This document shows, one piece after another, positions 19,314-27,990 of a stretch of DNA of 46,915 bases. The DNA is taken from NCBI GenBank assembly GCA_001723645.1, contig MDLC01000024.1:1-46915 (forward strand), written 5' to 3'. The stretch comes from Candidatus Endobugula sertula (GTDB taxonomy: Bacteria > Pseudomonadota > Gammaproteobacteria > Pseudomonadales > Cellvibrionaceae). The stretch's first letter is position 1, and every line of letters starts with the position of its first letter. Under the pieces are notes generated by a model. The model saw only the letters and a program-made list of their open reading frames with translations. It ran no database searches and had not been told where the DNA came from. The translations under genes and the position numbers were made by a program.

Positions 19314-20509
19314 TGGGTACGTTCCAGCAATAAGGATATATTATTACCTCCGAAAGCAAATGAATTACTCATGGTATAGCGTAGATTTTCCTTTTGAGTA
19401 TTTTGCGTAACCAAGTTTAGAGAGGGCAGTTCTGTATCAATTTGTCCATCCCATATATGGGTGGGTAATGTGTAGAGACGAGAATCATTATCCGTTTGAA
19501 CCAATGTTAGCCAACATATGGCAGCTTCTATGGCCCCAGTGGCACCTAAAGTATGGCCAGTATAAGGCTTGGTTGAGCTACAGGCTATGCCCTTATTAAA
19601 TACCCGTTTTACGGCCAGACTTTCCATTTTATCATTTTGAGGGGTCGCTGTCCCGTGGAGATTGAGATAATCAATCTCATCAGCGAATAATTGTGCATCT
19701 TGTAAGGCTCGTATCATTGCTGCTTCTGCTCCCGCTCCGCTGGGATCTGGTGCTGATATATGATACGTATCAGAACTTTCACCAACTCCAGTCAGAGAAA
19801 CAGGCCCATGATTTCGACTTAATAGAAATAACGCGGCCCCTTCACCAATATTAATACCATTTCGGGATAGGCTAAAAGGTTGGCAACGTTGCTCACTAAC
19901 AGATTCTAAAGCATCAAACCCGTTAACTGTTAGCTGGCATAGAGAATCAACACCTCCTGAAACTACTAAATCACAAATATTCATACGTAGTAGACGGCGA
20001 GCGCTAGCGAGTGCTTTTGCGCTAGAAGAGCAGGCAGTTGATATGACATAAGTGGGTCCCTTGATATTTAGCCACCGTGCCAAGCATTCTGCAGGCGACG
20101 ACATTTCTTGTTGAGAATAGTTGAAATTCTTGGGGAAACAACCTTGATGGTATAAGGTATTGATGGCTTGCTCGCCTTCGCTTATTCCACTAGTGCTGGT
20201 TCCTAGGACAATGCCAATACGCAGTGGGTCAATACCATTTCTGAGTTGCTCAAAGGCTTCTAGAATCTGCGACATTGCAGCCACTAGTAATTGATTACAG
20301 CGAGTTTGCTCCTGTGAAGGAAAGTAGGCTAATGAGGGTAGAGGTTTTTCTACCAAACCTAAAAGTAGTAAGCGATCTGCGATGAAATCAGATGTATAAC
20401 TTAAGCAGTCGGGGTCACCAACAGCCATGCGCTGTCGGATAGTGTCAGGGTCGTCACCAAGTGCACAAACGATACCTAGATGGTTGAGATAGACCGAAGA
20501 ACGTTTCAC
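19310..20509 (-). CDS. apeO: Beta-ketoacyl-ACP synthase of the APE cluster (ApeO type)
   Basis: This enzyme condenses malonyl-ACP with the aryl-polyene chain. The 399 residues carry a full ketosynthase triad: Cys160 in ISTACSSSAKALA, His in NLHGTATPQNDKMES, and His in KPYTGHTLGATGAIEA. In characterised APE clusters ApeO pairs with the chain-length factor ApeC; both are present here at opposite ends of the operon. It overlaps its neighbours apeN and apeP by 4 bases each, so translation is coupled. Since apeR carries a frameshift, this is the only ketosynthase in the operon readable as written. Confidence 0.92.
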   Translation of the reverse strand: MKRSSVYLNHLGIVCALGDDPDTIRQRMAVGDPDCLSYTSDFIADRLLLLGLVEKPLPSLAYFPSQEQTRCNQLLVAAMSQILEAFEQLRNGIDPLRIGIVLGTSTSGISEGEQAINTLYHQGCFPKNFNYSQQEMSSPAECLARWLNIKGPTYVISTACSSSAKALASARRLLRMNICDLVVSGGVDSLCQLTVNGFDALESVSEQRCQPFSLSRNGINIGEGAALFLLSRNHGPVSLTGVGESSDTYHISAPDPSGAGAEAAMIRALQDAQLFADEIDYLNLHGTATPQNDKMESLAVKRVFNKGIACSSTKPYTGHTLGATGAIEAAICWLTLVQTDNDSRLYTLPTHIWDGQIDTELPSLNLVTQNTQKENLRYTMSNSFAFGGNNISLLLERTQ

Positions 20510-21192
20510 GGCTGTTGTACTCGATTTAACAGTGTCTGGTTAATAGTTTCAATAGATAATAAGTATTGCATAGGGTAATTGATGATTTCTAGAGTTTCTT
20601 TGCGTTTTAAATCAGTACTTGCTGGTTTTTTATAAATAGCTAAAACCAATTTTGTTCCTAAATAAACTTTGCGGTTAAGTCCTTGTTCTTCTATTCGCCA
20701 ATCAGTGGATCGGAATTGATGGTTAATGACCGCCAATGGCCAATGTGCTAATTGTAGCTGAATTAATACTTCCTTGCCTGGGAGTGCTTTATTGAGTATC
20801 GGGGAATAATGCTCAACAAGCTCTTTTCCATCATACTGAAGGTTCATTAATACTTGCCCCATGGGTGTCAAGCTAACAAAATTTATTTGATGTTGGGTAA
20901 CGGACCATGCGGCTATGAAAGACAGTGCAGAAGTTTTTTTCTCCTGATTATCTAGTGTTGTTGTTCGTGGGTGTAAGGTCACTGTTTGGCTAACTTGCCA
21001 CTCATGTCCCAAGGCTGTTGGTGCCAATAAAGGCAAAGAAGGTAAAGGGTTGGCCACTTGCAATATGGTACATCCACACAGTAATGATAAAGCAGTGAAC
21101 AAAAGCGTCGTGGTCCATTTACACTTTTGTTGAACTTTGTTATTGGTGAACCTTATTAACTTATACGATTGAGGAAACAGCGACCCGTTCAT
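20506..21192 (-). CDS. apeN: DUF3261-type outer-membrane lipoprotein of the APE cluster (ApeN type)
   Basis: The 228-residue protein has a hydrophobic segment ending in a lipobox, LFTALSLLCGC, so Cys41 would be lipidated. The 30 residues before it are long for a signal sequence, and a later in-frame start is possible. The body is beta-rich with no enzyme motif, like the DUF3261 lipoproteins of APE clusters, thought to help place the product in the outer membrane together with the LolA-like and MMPL proteins. The start overlaps the apeM stop as TAATG. Confidence 0.8.
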   Translation of the reverse strand: MNGSLFPQSYKLIRFTNNKVQQKCKWTTTLLFTALSLLCGCTILQVANPLPSLPLLAPTALGHEWQVSQTVTLHPRTTTLDNQEKKTSALSFIAAWSVTQHQINFVSLTPMGQVLMNLQYDGKELVEHYSPILNKALPGKEVLIQLQLAHWPLAVINHQFRSTDWRIEEQGLNRKVYLGTKLVLAIYKKPASTDLKRKETLEIINYPMQYLLSIETINQTLLNRVQQP

Positions 21193-23606
21193 TATGCATT
21201 GCTCCCTTTAGACGAGCGGTTAACAAAGCAAGGGGCCAGTAGTACAACCGCTAGAATACCCCATAGCACTGTTTCACCAAAGTAATGGAGTACAGGGGTG
21301 GAGCTGAGGGCTAACAAACCAAAAGCGAGAAGGGTTGTTATTGATGAAAGCAGCACTGCCAACCAGGTATAGGGATTATGTTGTGTATCCTGTAAAAAAA
21401 TACTGGCATCCAGACCAATACCCAATACGAGGAGTAGAGCAAGTATATGGAAGACGGTGATTGTTGAACCACTGATATGCAATATGCTGATAGCGATTAA
21501 GCTAGCAAGTATTGGTGCTGCAATGATACGCCATGTTTGTTGGCGATAACGTGTAAGTAATAACACGAGTACAAGTCCATAAGCCAATAGCAGCCACTGT
21601 ATTAACTGATTGTTGTAATGTCGAAGAATTTGGGAGATATCAGATGCCTTGTCTACAAACTCAATGTTATTGTTCGTTTCTGCGAGAGAAGATAAATATT
21701 GCTTTCGTTTGTAGGAAGCGTGTTCGTTTTTGTCATTTAGAGTAATAACTGAATAGTAACGGTGATTATTTTCTCCAATCCATAAATGGGAAAATGGTCG
21801 ACTTACCGGAGAATCAAGCCAGTCAGTAGGGGAAAATACTTGCAAACGAGTATTTTCATAACGCTGTTTGGCACCAGCTTCAAGATCAGTAAATCCTGTT
21901 TGTTTGAAAAATTGAGATAACAATTTTTCTTTTTTATAAACTTCATTGTTTATTAAGCGATAATTATAATATTGTTGATTAAATGATGGAACAAAACTGG
22001 ATGTCGCCATAAAATCTGATATCCAATCGTTCTTAATTGCCGTTTGTAAACGTGTGGAGAACCTTTCTTCAAGCTCTAGTAGGTCTTGAGGAGAATCAGC
22101 TTGCAATACAAAATATTGTCCTAATCTCGTGTTGCCTAATAATTTCTGTATGTTAGCTTCTTGTTGGAGCAACGTTGACGGTGATGTCTGTAATAAACGG
22201 ATATCATTATTAGTGTTTATTGATGTTACAATGGTTATGAGTATGAAACTGAATACTATGAATAAATATTTTACGACCCTGGATTCTATGGTAGGCCAAC
22301 AGTTTTGCCAGAGACTCAATTGTTTTATTACAGACTTGTAGTGAAATTTTTTGGTGTGTGATTGCAAAACAGGCACCCAACAAATCACGGTCATCCAGGC
22401 GCCTATTAATCCTATTGCAGAGAAGAAGGCCATCTGGCGTAATCCCGGAAAAGGTGCCATGCCTTGTGCTGCATAAGCTAAAACACTGGATATCAAGCCT
22501 ATGGATAAACTGGGTAAAATTTTTCGTAAGGTTGAAAATTTATGAGGTCGCTCTGTTTTTGCTCCCGTTTTTGTCTCTGTTGTTGAAAAGATAGCGCAAA
22601 AATAGTGAAGGGGATAATCAATAGCAACACCTACCAAGCTTGCACCAAATGCCAGAGTAATAAGGTGGACCCGATCAAATAATAACATGCTTAGGCTTAA
22701 GGCAATTATGCAGCCTATTACCAAGGGAATAAAGGCTAAGAATACGGAGGTAAAACTGCGAAAGCATAAAAATAATAATAATAAAATACTAACAGCAGAG
22801 CCTATACCAATTATCAACATTTCCTGTTTTGCCTGCTTGGCTCCATACGCTGCATGCAAAATTAAACCAGAGCTTAATAGACGGGTGTGTGTCGGCAAGA
22901 GCTCCTGAGCTTGTTGTAAGGCACTCATAACCCGTTGTTGATAAGCGATATTATAAGGACTTTCTAACAACTCAATCGTGATCATGCGGTAGTGCTTATC
23001 TGCTATGGATCGTGTTAACCAACCATTATTCACTTCAAATACTGTCTTTGGTATTACTGAGTTTTGCCATTGCCAAAATAGTTGTAGTGGGTCATCTATG
23101 GGCTGTGAGCTTATCAATGATGCGAGAGGGCTGTACAAGCGCCCAAGGCTTTCATTCATTAACTGATTGCCATTTTCCTGTAGTTGTTGTTTGTTTTTAA
23201 ATGTTAATAATTGATAACGTTTGTCTTGATAAAAGGCTCTCCAGGTTTGCAAGGGGGCTGTTTCTACTACCCCATGAACTGCCGCAAAAGATTGGCTCTC
23301 TACCAGTGATCGTACAAAGTGAGAAGCTACTTCTGCACTATTCAATTTTTCAGATGAGCTATTATTGTCGGTTTCTAACAATAAAATAAGTTGGCGATTA
23401 ATCACATTAGCAAGGTGTATTTCTGCTAGCTCCTTGGCTATAGAACGTTTATCTTCTGGAAGTAGAGCGATAATGTTGCTGTCAAATGAGTACCCGTTCA
23501 ATAAATGGGTACTCAACCCTATAATACAAACCAGCACCACCAAGCTCCACAAGTAAAATCTGGTTTTTATTAAGTGATTAGTGATTGTTAGAAATAACTT
23601 ATGCAT
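21192..23606 (-). CDS. apeM: MMPL/RND-family exporter of the APE cluster (ApeM type)
   Basis: The 804-residue inner-membrane protein has the two-fold MMPL layout. One membrane helix lies near the N-terminus (FYLWSLVVLVCIIGLS). A large periplasmic domain is followed by a group of five or six helices containing GIGSAVSILLLLFLCFRSF and GASLVGVAIDYPLHYF. A second periplasmic domain and a second group of helices (LALLLVLGIGLDASIFLQD) complete it. GxxxDY in the first group and GLDAS in the second are the places of proton-relay Asp residues in this family. It should move the finished aryl polyene, or its lipid carrier, across or out of the inner membrane. A gap of 34 bases separates it from the LolA-like gene. 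Confidence 0.9.
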   Translation of the reverse strand: MHKLFLTITNHLIKTRFYLWSLVVLVCIIGLSTHLLNGYSFDSNIIALLPEDKRSIAKELAEIHLANVINRQLILLLETDNNSSSEKLNSAEVASHFVRSLVESQSFAAVHGVVETAPLQTWRAFYQDKRYQLLTFKNKQQLQENGNQLMNESLGRLYSPLASLISSQPIDDPLQLFWQWQNSVIPKTVFEVNNGWLTRSIADKHYRMITIELLESPYNIAYQQRVMSALQQAQELLPTHTRLLSSGLILHAAYGAKQAKQEMLIIGIGSAVSILLLLFLCFRSFTSVFLAFIPLVIGCIIALSLSMLLFDRVHLITLAFGASLVGVAIDYPLHYFCAIFSTTETKTGAKTERPHKFSTLRKILPSLSIGLISSVLAYAAQGMAPFPGLRQMAFFSAIGLIGAWMTVICWVPVLQSHTKKFHYKSVIKQLSLWQNCWPTIESRVVKYLFIVFSFILITIVTSINTNNDIRLLQTSPSTLLQQEANIQKLLGNTRLGQYFVLQADSPQDLLELEERFSTRLQTAIKNDWISDFMATSSFVPSFNQQYYNYRLINNEVYKKEKLLSQFFKQTGFTDLEAGAKQRYENTRLQVFSPTDWLDSPVSRPFSHLWIGENNHRYYSVITLNDKNEHASYKRKQYLSSLAETNNNIEFVDKASDISQILRHYNNQLIQWLLLAYGLVLVLLLTRYRQQTWRIIAAPILASLIAISILHISGSTITVFHILALLLVLGIGLDASIFLQDTQHNPYTWLAVLLSSITTLLAFGLLALSSTPVLHYFGETVLWGILAVVLLAPCFVNRSSKGSNA

Positions 23607-23640
23607 AAGGAGTAACTTCCTTGAGTGTAGTGTTATCCAT

Positions 23641-24297
23641 TCACGGAGCGATGGTGTAAAATTTCAGTTCGGTACGATCACTGTTTTTTTCAAAGATGGT
23701 CATTTTTTGAAGGCGAGTTCCACCTTGGAGAGTAATGCGAGCAATAACATTTTTGAGCTGTTCTTCTTGTGGAATGAGTTGTAATTGCCAAGCTTGTTCC
23801 TGGATGTGGCCTTCTATAGAAAAGTAGGATTCAAGTATTGACCAATTAGTGCTAAGTACTGCTTTTAAGATACGCCCTATGGTGGTCACTCCAGCGTGTT
23901 GATTACTCGCCTGCCATACGACTCGTCCCTCATGCTTTTGTTGTATTCCCTGATGGTTGAAGATGAGGTGACTTTCGATTGGGGTTGTGACTATCCATTC
24001 CAGCGTACTGGCCTGATTGCCTGAATGATCAAATATAAATTTACCTCGTGAGCTTAAAGGTTGAGGCAAAATATGAATAAATTTACGCTGCTCGAAATAG
24101 CCACTCATGTAGTTATTTATTTGCAATTGCTCATTGACAGCAGTGAGTAAAGCAGATGGGTGATTAAGCCCTGTCTTCTCTAATGCGATAGCGTCTAATG
24201 GTAAATAAACCATGATAGCTATCGATAGATTTAATATCAGATGCACAAGGCTTGTCTTGTGCATTTTCCTGATTAGAGAAATCGTTGTACTATTCAC
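23641..24297 (-). CDS. apeL: LolA-like periplasmic carrier of the APE cluster (ApeL type)
   Basis: This protein of about 218 residues has an N-terminal hydrophobic segment (SLVHLILNLSIAIMVYLPLDAIA) and then NNYMSGYFEQRKFIHILPQPLSSRGKFIFD. That is the LolA-type opening (F.Q.K.......P..S.G.F.F) of a half-barrel that carries acyl chains. I choose the GTG at 24297 because it overlaps the apeK stop as GTGA and has GGGGAT just upstream; an in-frame ATG at 24264 would give a shorter signal. It probably shuttles the lipid-like product across the periplasm. Confidence 0.85.
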   Translation of the reverse strand: MNSTTISLIRKMHKTSLVHLILNLSIAIMVYLPLDAIALEKTGLNHPSALLTAVNEQLQINNYMSGYFEQRKFIHILPQPLSSRGKFIFDHSGNQASTLEWIVTTPIESHLIFNHQGIQQKHEGRVVWQASNQHAGVTTIGRILKAVLSTNWSILESYFSIEGHIQEQAWQLQLIPQEEQLKNVIARITLQGGTRLQKMTIFEKNSDRTELKFYTIAP

Positions 24298-24704
24298 TCG
24301 CTTATCCCCAGTTTTTTTAAAAGAATAGCAGGGGATTCGAGACACATTGCACCCGTTGTAGCGTCCACAGCGACTTGTATTGTATAACCACGAGTTAAAC
24401 GTTGAGATGTTTCAGCATCTAATACCTGATATTCAATTTTTAATCGATGCTCCCACTCAGCAATATTAGCTATTACGGTGATAGATTGGTTAAAAACTGC
24501 AGACTGAGGGTAGCGAATACGCATATCAATAATTGGCCAGATATATCCAGATGCCTTCATTTGCTCATAGTTATAGTTAATGCTATCCAGTAAAGCACAT
24601 CGAGCTATTTCAAAATATTTAACATAGTGCCCGTGCCAGGTCACTCCCATAACGTCAATATCGTGGAAGGGGATGATTATTGTTGTTTGAGTGGTATGTT
24701 TCAT
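24294..24704 (-). CDS. apeK: 4HBT-type acyl thioesterase of the APE cluster (ApeK type)
   Basis: The hotdog protein of about 136 residues has the 4-hydroxybenzoyl-CoA thioesterase signature. PFHDIDVMGVTWHGHYVKYFEIARCALLD contains the catalytic Asp (DIDVMG) and the HGHYVKYFE helix. It may release mis-primed or finished acyl groups from the carrier proteins. I take the ATG at 24704, two bases after the ammonia-lyase stop, rather than an ATG at 24731 inside the preceding gene. Confidence 0.88.
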   Translation of the reverse strand: MKHTTQTTIIIPFHDIDVMGVTWHGHYVKYFEIARCALLDSINYNYEQMKASGYIWPIIDMRIRYPQSAVFNQSITVIANIAEWEHRLKIEYQVLDAETSQRLTRGYTIQVAVDATTGAMCLESPAILLKKLGISE

Positions 24705-24706
24705 TT

Positions 24707-26242
24707 TTAGTGATTCTTGTAAAGTTTCCAACTTTTTTCTTGAATAGCATTTACCATGAGGTTTAATTCGGTATCAAGCGCGCGATCCTCTTTTAATGGA
24801 GGGCTAATTTTTCTTACTGCCTTTAACATGTCAACAATTTCCGGGGATAGATTTTGCTGAAAAATTTCCCCTTGTTGTATGCGAAGTTCAACACCTTGGC
24901 AACAGGCTAATAAAACTGCACTAGCAACTTGTTCGGTAAGTTGTAATACACGCTGGCAATCACGAGCAGCAATAGTCCCCATGCTGACTTTGTCTTGATT
25001 ATGGCACTCGGTTGAACGAGAAAATACACTCGCTGGCATAGTATGCTTGAGTGCTTCGGCAGCCCACGCAGATGTGGCTATTTGGACCGCTTTAAAACCA
25101 TGATTAATCGACTTGCGTTCTCCTGCTGCGCCAGATAGATTGGCGGGGAGTCCATGGTTAAATTTAGTATCCGTCATGAGTGCCATTTGTCGGTCCAATA
25201 AATCGGCAATATTGGCAACGGTATTTTTTAAGGTGTCCATTGCAAGTGCAATGTGTCCGCCATAGAAGTGCCCACCATGTAATACATGTCCTCCTTCGCC
25301 ATCGATAATCGGGTTGTCGTTAGCGCTGTTAAGTTCATTTTCTATCAGCTGTCGTAGCCACGGGAATGAATCTTCCATAACGCCAATGACATGGGGAGCA
25401 CAACGTAAAGAATAGCGATCTTGCAGACGTTTTGGGTTTCTTGGTGGTTCGCCGACATGTAAATCTTCTCTTAGCCAAGCGGCGACTTTTTGTTGGCCAG
25501 GGTGAGGTTTTAACTGAAATAAAATATCATCAAAGTGATGAGCATTACCATTAGTTGCCAGGGTTGCCATAGCAGTAATTCGGGTTGCTAATTGTGCAAG
25601 ATATTCAGCACGATTGAAAGACATACAGGCAATGCCTGTCATAACTGCTGTGCCATTCATAATGGCCAAGCCTTCCTTGGGACGTAATGTTAAGGGTTTG
25701 ATAGATAGTTCACGAAAAACATCAGCGGTACCTCGTATTTGGCCTTTGTAATATACCTTGCGTTCACCGCATAGCACTGCCGTCACATAAGAGAGGGGAG
25801 TTAAGTCACCACTAGCTCCTACAGAACCTTCTTCTGGAATTAAAGGAATAATATCGTGTTGCAGTAGATGTTCCAATTGCTCTAATAATTCTTCGCTAAC
25901 ACCAGAATAACCTTGGCAGAGAGAAGCCAGTCGAGCGACCAGTACGGCTCTGGCAAGTATGGGGCTTAGTGTGTTTCCCATACCACAGCCATGAAAAGTA
26001 TAGAGATGTTTAGGTAATTCAGTGACTAAATTAGAGGGGATTGATACGGTGCAAGAGTCTCCATAACCTGTGGTAACACCATATATTTCACCATCTTCTT
26101 GTAATAAACAAGTGAGAAAGTTGCAACCTTTAGCAATACGTTCGCGAAACTGTGGGGCCGAGCTGAGTTGGATATTTTGCTTTTGTAAAGCGATGTTAGC
26201 AACATCTTCAATGGTTAGGTGGGAATTATCAAGCGTAATCAT
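24707..26242 (-). CDS. Aromatic amino acid ammonia-lyase (HAL/PAL/TAL family)
   Basis: These enzymes remove ammonia from His, Phe or Tyr with a self-made MIO cofactor. The MIO triad Ala-Ser-Gly lies at about residues 143-145 in GSVGASGDLTPLSY. The 511 residues also contain YGVTTGYGDSC with the catalytic Tyr, AIMNGTAVMTG, YSLRCAPHVIG, ENELNSANDNPI and TECHNQDKVSMGT. The selectivity position reads YTFHGCG; a His there fits Tyr or His better than Phe, but this does not settle the substrate. Set in an APE operon, a tyrosine ammonia-lyase giving 4-coumarate as starter or precursor is the natural reading, similar to the lyase of flexirubin clusters. Confidence 0.92.
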   Translation of the reverse strand: MITLDNSHLTIEDVANIALQKQNIQLSSAPQFRERIAKGCNFLTCLLQEDGEIYGVTTGYGDSCTVSIPSNLVTELPKHLYTFHGCGMGNTLSPILARAVLVARLASLCQGYSGVSEELLEQLEHLLQHDIIPLIPEEGSVGASGDLTPLSYVTAVLCGERKVYYKGQIRGTADVFRELSIKPLTLRPKEGLAIMNGTAVMTGIACMSFNRAEYLAQLATRITAMATLATNGNAHHFDDILFQLKPHPGQQKVAAWLREDLHVGEPPRNPKRLQDRYSLRCAPHVIGVMEDSFPWLRQLIENELNSANDNPIIDGEGGHVLHGGHFYGGHIALAMDTLKNTVANIADLLDRQMALMTDTKFNHGLPANLSGAAGERKSINHGFKAVQIATSAWAAEALKHTMPASVFSRSTECHNQDKVSMGTIAARDCQRVLQLTEQVASAVLLACCQGVELRIQQGEIFQQNLSPEIVDMLKAVRKISPPLKEDRALDTELNLMVNAIQEKSWKLYKNH

Positions 26243-26254
26243 AATCAGTATTTT

Positions 26255-27217
26255 CTATCTCTTGTCAGAAAAAGTGGAGTCAGCCCCCCAAAAGTGGTAA
26301 AAATTATTCCATTGTAACGGGAATTGTAATGTGTAATGCGATAAGCGATCTGCAAACTTTTGTGCCCAAAAGGATAGGTCTGCTTCACGAGACTGTCGTT
26401 TAAGACATATTTTGTCAGTAAACGGCTCAAAAAATATTTTATAATTCTGATTGTTTTTAGTGGCAAACATTAAGTAGACTGGGCAGTGTAGTACCGATGC
26501 TAAAATATAGGGGCCTTGTGGGAATGCAGCTGGAGCATCTAAAAATGAAACCATACTTTGACGGCCTCCATTAACGGGGGTGCGATCACCTGCGATGACA
26601 ACAACTTCACCAGCATCCAGTTTCTCTCTTAACATCATGGCGGTTGATGGTTTGACTTCTGTTACTTGAATGAGGTGTAGTCGACTATTGTTATTAGTTT
26701 CTTCTAGTAACAGATTAAATTTTTTAGCATGTTTTGTATGTACAAGAATATTTAGTGTGATTTGAGGGTTTGCACTTGCTAACGCGCGACAAACTTCTTG
26801 ATTACCTAGATGAGAGACAATCACTAAAGCTCCTTTGCGCTCATTGACTAATTGAGAAAACTTATCGAGCTGGTAGAACTCAATATCTTTTTCTCGAATA
26901 TCTCCAGACCACGCAGCGAGTTTATCTAGTAAATTTTCTCCGAATTGTAAAAAATGTTTAAAGCTCCAATAGTAAATATTCGCATCCTGAGGTATGCCGC
27001 CTTGCGTGCGAATACGAAAAAGAAATTCAGTAGATGCCTGTCGAGCCTGTTTTTTGGTAAGAAAAAAGTAAACGATGACAGGGTATAAGCATATCTTAAA
27101 TATTCCGCGCCCTAACCAACGATAAATAAAGAACATAAAACGCATGCCCTGTAGCACACCTAATTCCTGTATTTGCAACCAATGAGTATCCTCGTTTTTT
27201 GTTTTTTCCTCAATCAT
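26255..27217 (-). CDS. LpxL/HtrB-like lysophospholipid acyltransferase (C-terminal half of ApeJ type)
   Basis: The 320-residue protein matches the lipid A acyltransferase fold. The catalytic HxxxxE is in VIVSHLGNQEVCRALA, AGDRTPVNGGR comes next, and FLDAPAAFPQGPYILA follows. A membrane-anchoring segment lies near residues 30-50. In E. coli APE clusters this domain is fused to a glycosyltransferase as ApeJ; here the two are separate genes overlapping by 4 bases. It may put an acyl chain on the glycolipid anchor of the polyene. Confidence 0.88.
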   Translation of the reverse strand: MIEEKTKNEDTHWLQIQELGVLQGMRFMFFIYRWLGRGIFKICLYPVIVYFFLTKKQARQASTEFLFRIRTQGGIPQDANIYYWSFKHFLQFGENLLDKLAAWSGDIREKDIEFYQLDKFSQLVNERKGALVIVSHLGNQEVCRALASANPQITLNILVHTKHAKKFNLLLEETNNNSRLHLIQVTEVKPSTAMMLREKLDAGEVVVIAGDRTPVNGGRQSMVSFLDAPAAFPQGPYILASVLHCPVYLMFATKNNQNYKIFFEPFTDKICLKRQSREADLSFWAQKFADRLSHYTLQFPLQWNNFYHFWGADSTFSDKR

Positions 27218-27990
27218 GATAGGTATACCTTCCTTGTTTTAGCTAAGCTACTTTTCAATAATAATAATTTAGGTAAACGCCACAACATACCAAAAAATAA
27301 TCGGGTATGCATCTTGCTGATAAGTAAATTATCCCGCCAAAGTGCAAAGTGAGAAACACCATCAATAGGGTAAGAGACTTTGGTCTGAAGATTTATTACC
27401 TGACCTGCTTGCCAAACCCAACGTACCATAATCTCTGAGTCAAATTCCATACGATTGCCGGTTGGTTCTGAATGAATCAATTGAACAATACTTTTTAATG
27501 GATAGCAGCGAAAACCACACATAGAATCCTTTATTGTAAACGATAAGCAATTAATCCAAATCCATATGTGGGTTAAATAACGGGCATAAAATCGATGTTT
27601 GGGGACACTTTCATCATAAAGTGGGCAGCCACAGATAATCGCATTGGGATGTTTTTGAGCCAAGTGTATGAAGTGTTGAATATCATCTGTATTGTGTTGG
27701 CCGTCTGCGTCAACTTGTAGTGCATGACTAAAGCCCATCTCGTAGGCTGCTTGTAGACCCGTTTTGAGTGCTCCTCCTTTACCTAGATTATGGGGGTGGT
27801 GAATTAACCTAGTAATGAGTGGGTTCTGCCTGGTGAGAGTTTCCATCACTGAACGACATGTTTTATTGCTACCATCGTTCACCAGAATAATAGGTATTTG
27901 TTTCTCGCAAATCTGATCTAGAGTTAGCGTTAATCCATGTTCATGGTTGTACACAGGAATAATAATGCAAGGATTAAAAGAAGTGTTCAT
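27214..27990 (-). CDS. Family 2 glycosyltransferase (N-terminal half of ApeJ type)
   Basis: The GT-A fold is shown by CIIIPVYNHEHGL at the N-terminus, ILVNDGSNKT, HNLGKGGALKTGLQAA and the metal-binding DADGQ motif (LQVDADGQHNTDD). The 258 residues are of normal length for a GT2 domain, and the C-terminal stretch has a hydrophobic section. It resembles dolichol-phosphate-sugar type transferases. It overlaps the upstream ligase stop by one base and the downstream acyltransferase by 4. Together these two genes form the split equivalent of ApeJ. Confidence 0.9.
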   Translation of the reverse strand: MNTSFNPCIIIPVYNHEHGLTLTLDQICEKQIPIILVNDGSNKTCRSVMETLTRQNPLITRLIHHPHNLGKGGALKTGLQAAYEMGFSHALQVDADGQHNTDDIQHFIHLAQKHPNAIICGCPLYDESVPKHRFYARYLTHIWIWINCLSFTIKDSMCGFRCYPLKSIVQLIHSEPTGNRMEFDSEIMVRWVWQAGQVINLQTKVSYPIDGVSHFALWRDNLLISKMHTRLFFGMLWRLPKLLLLKSSLAKTRKVYLS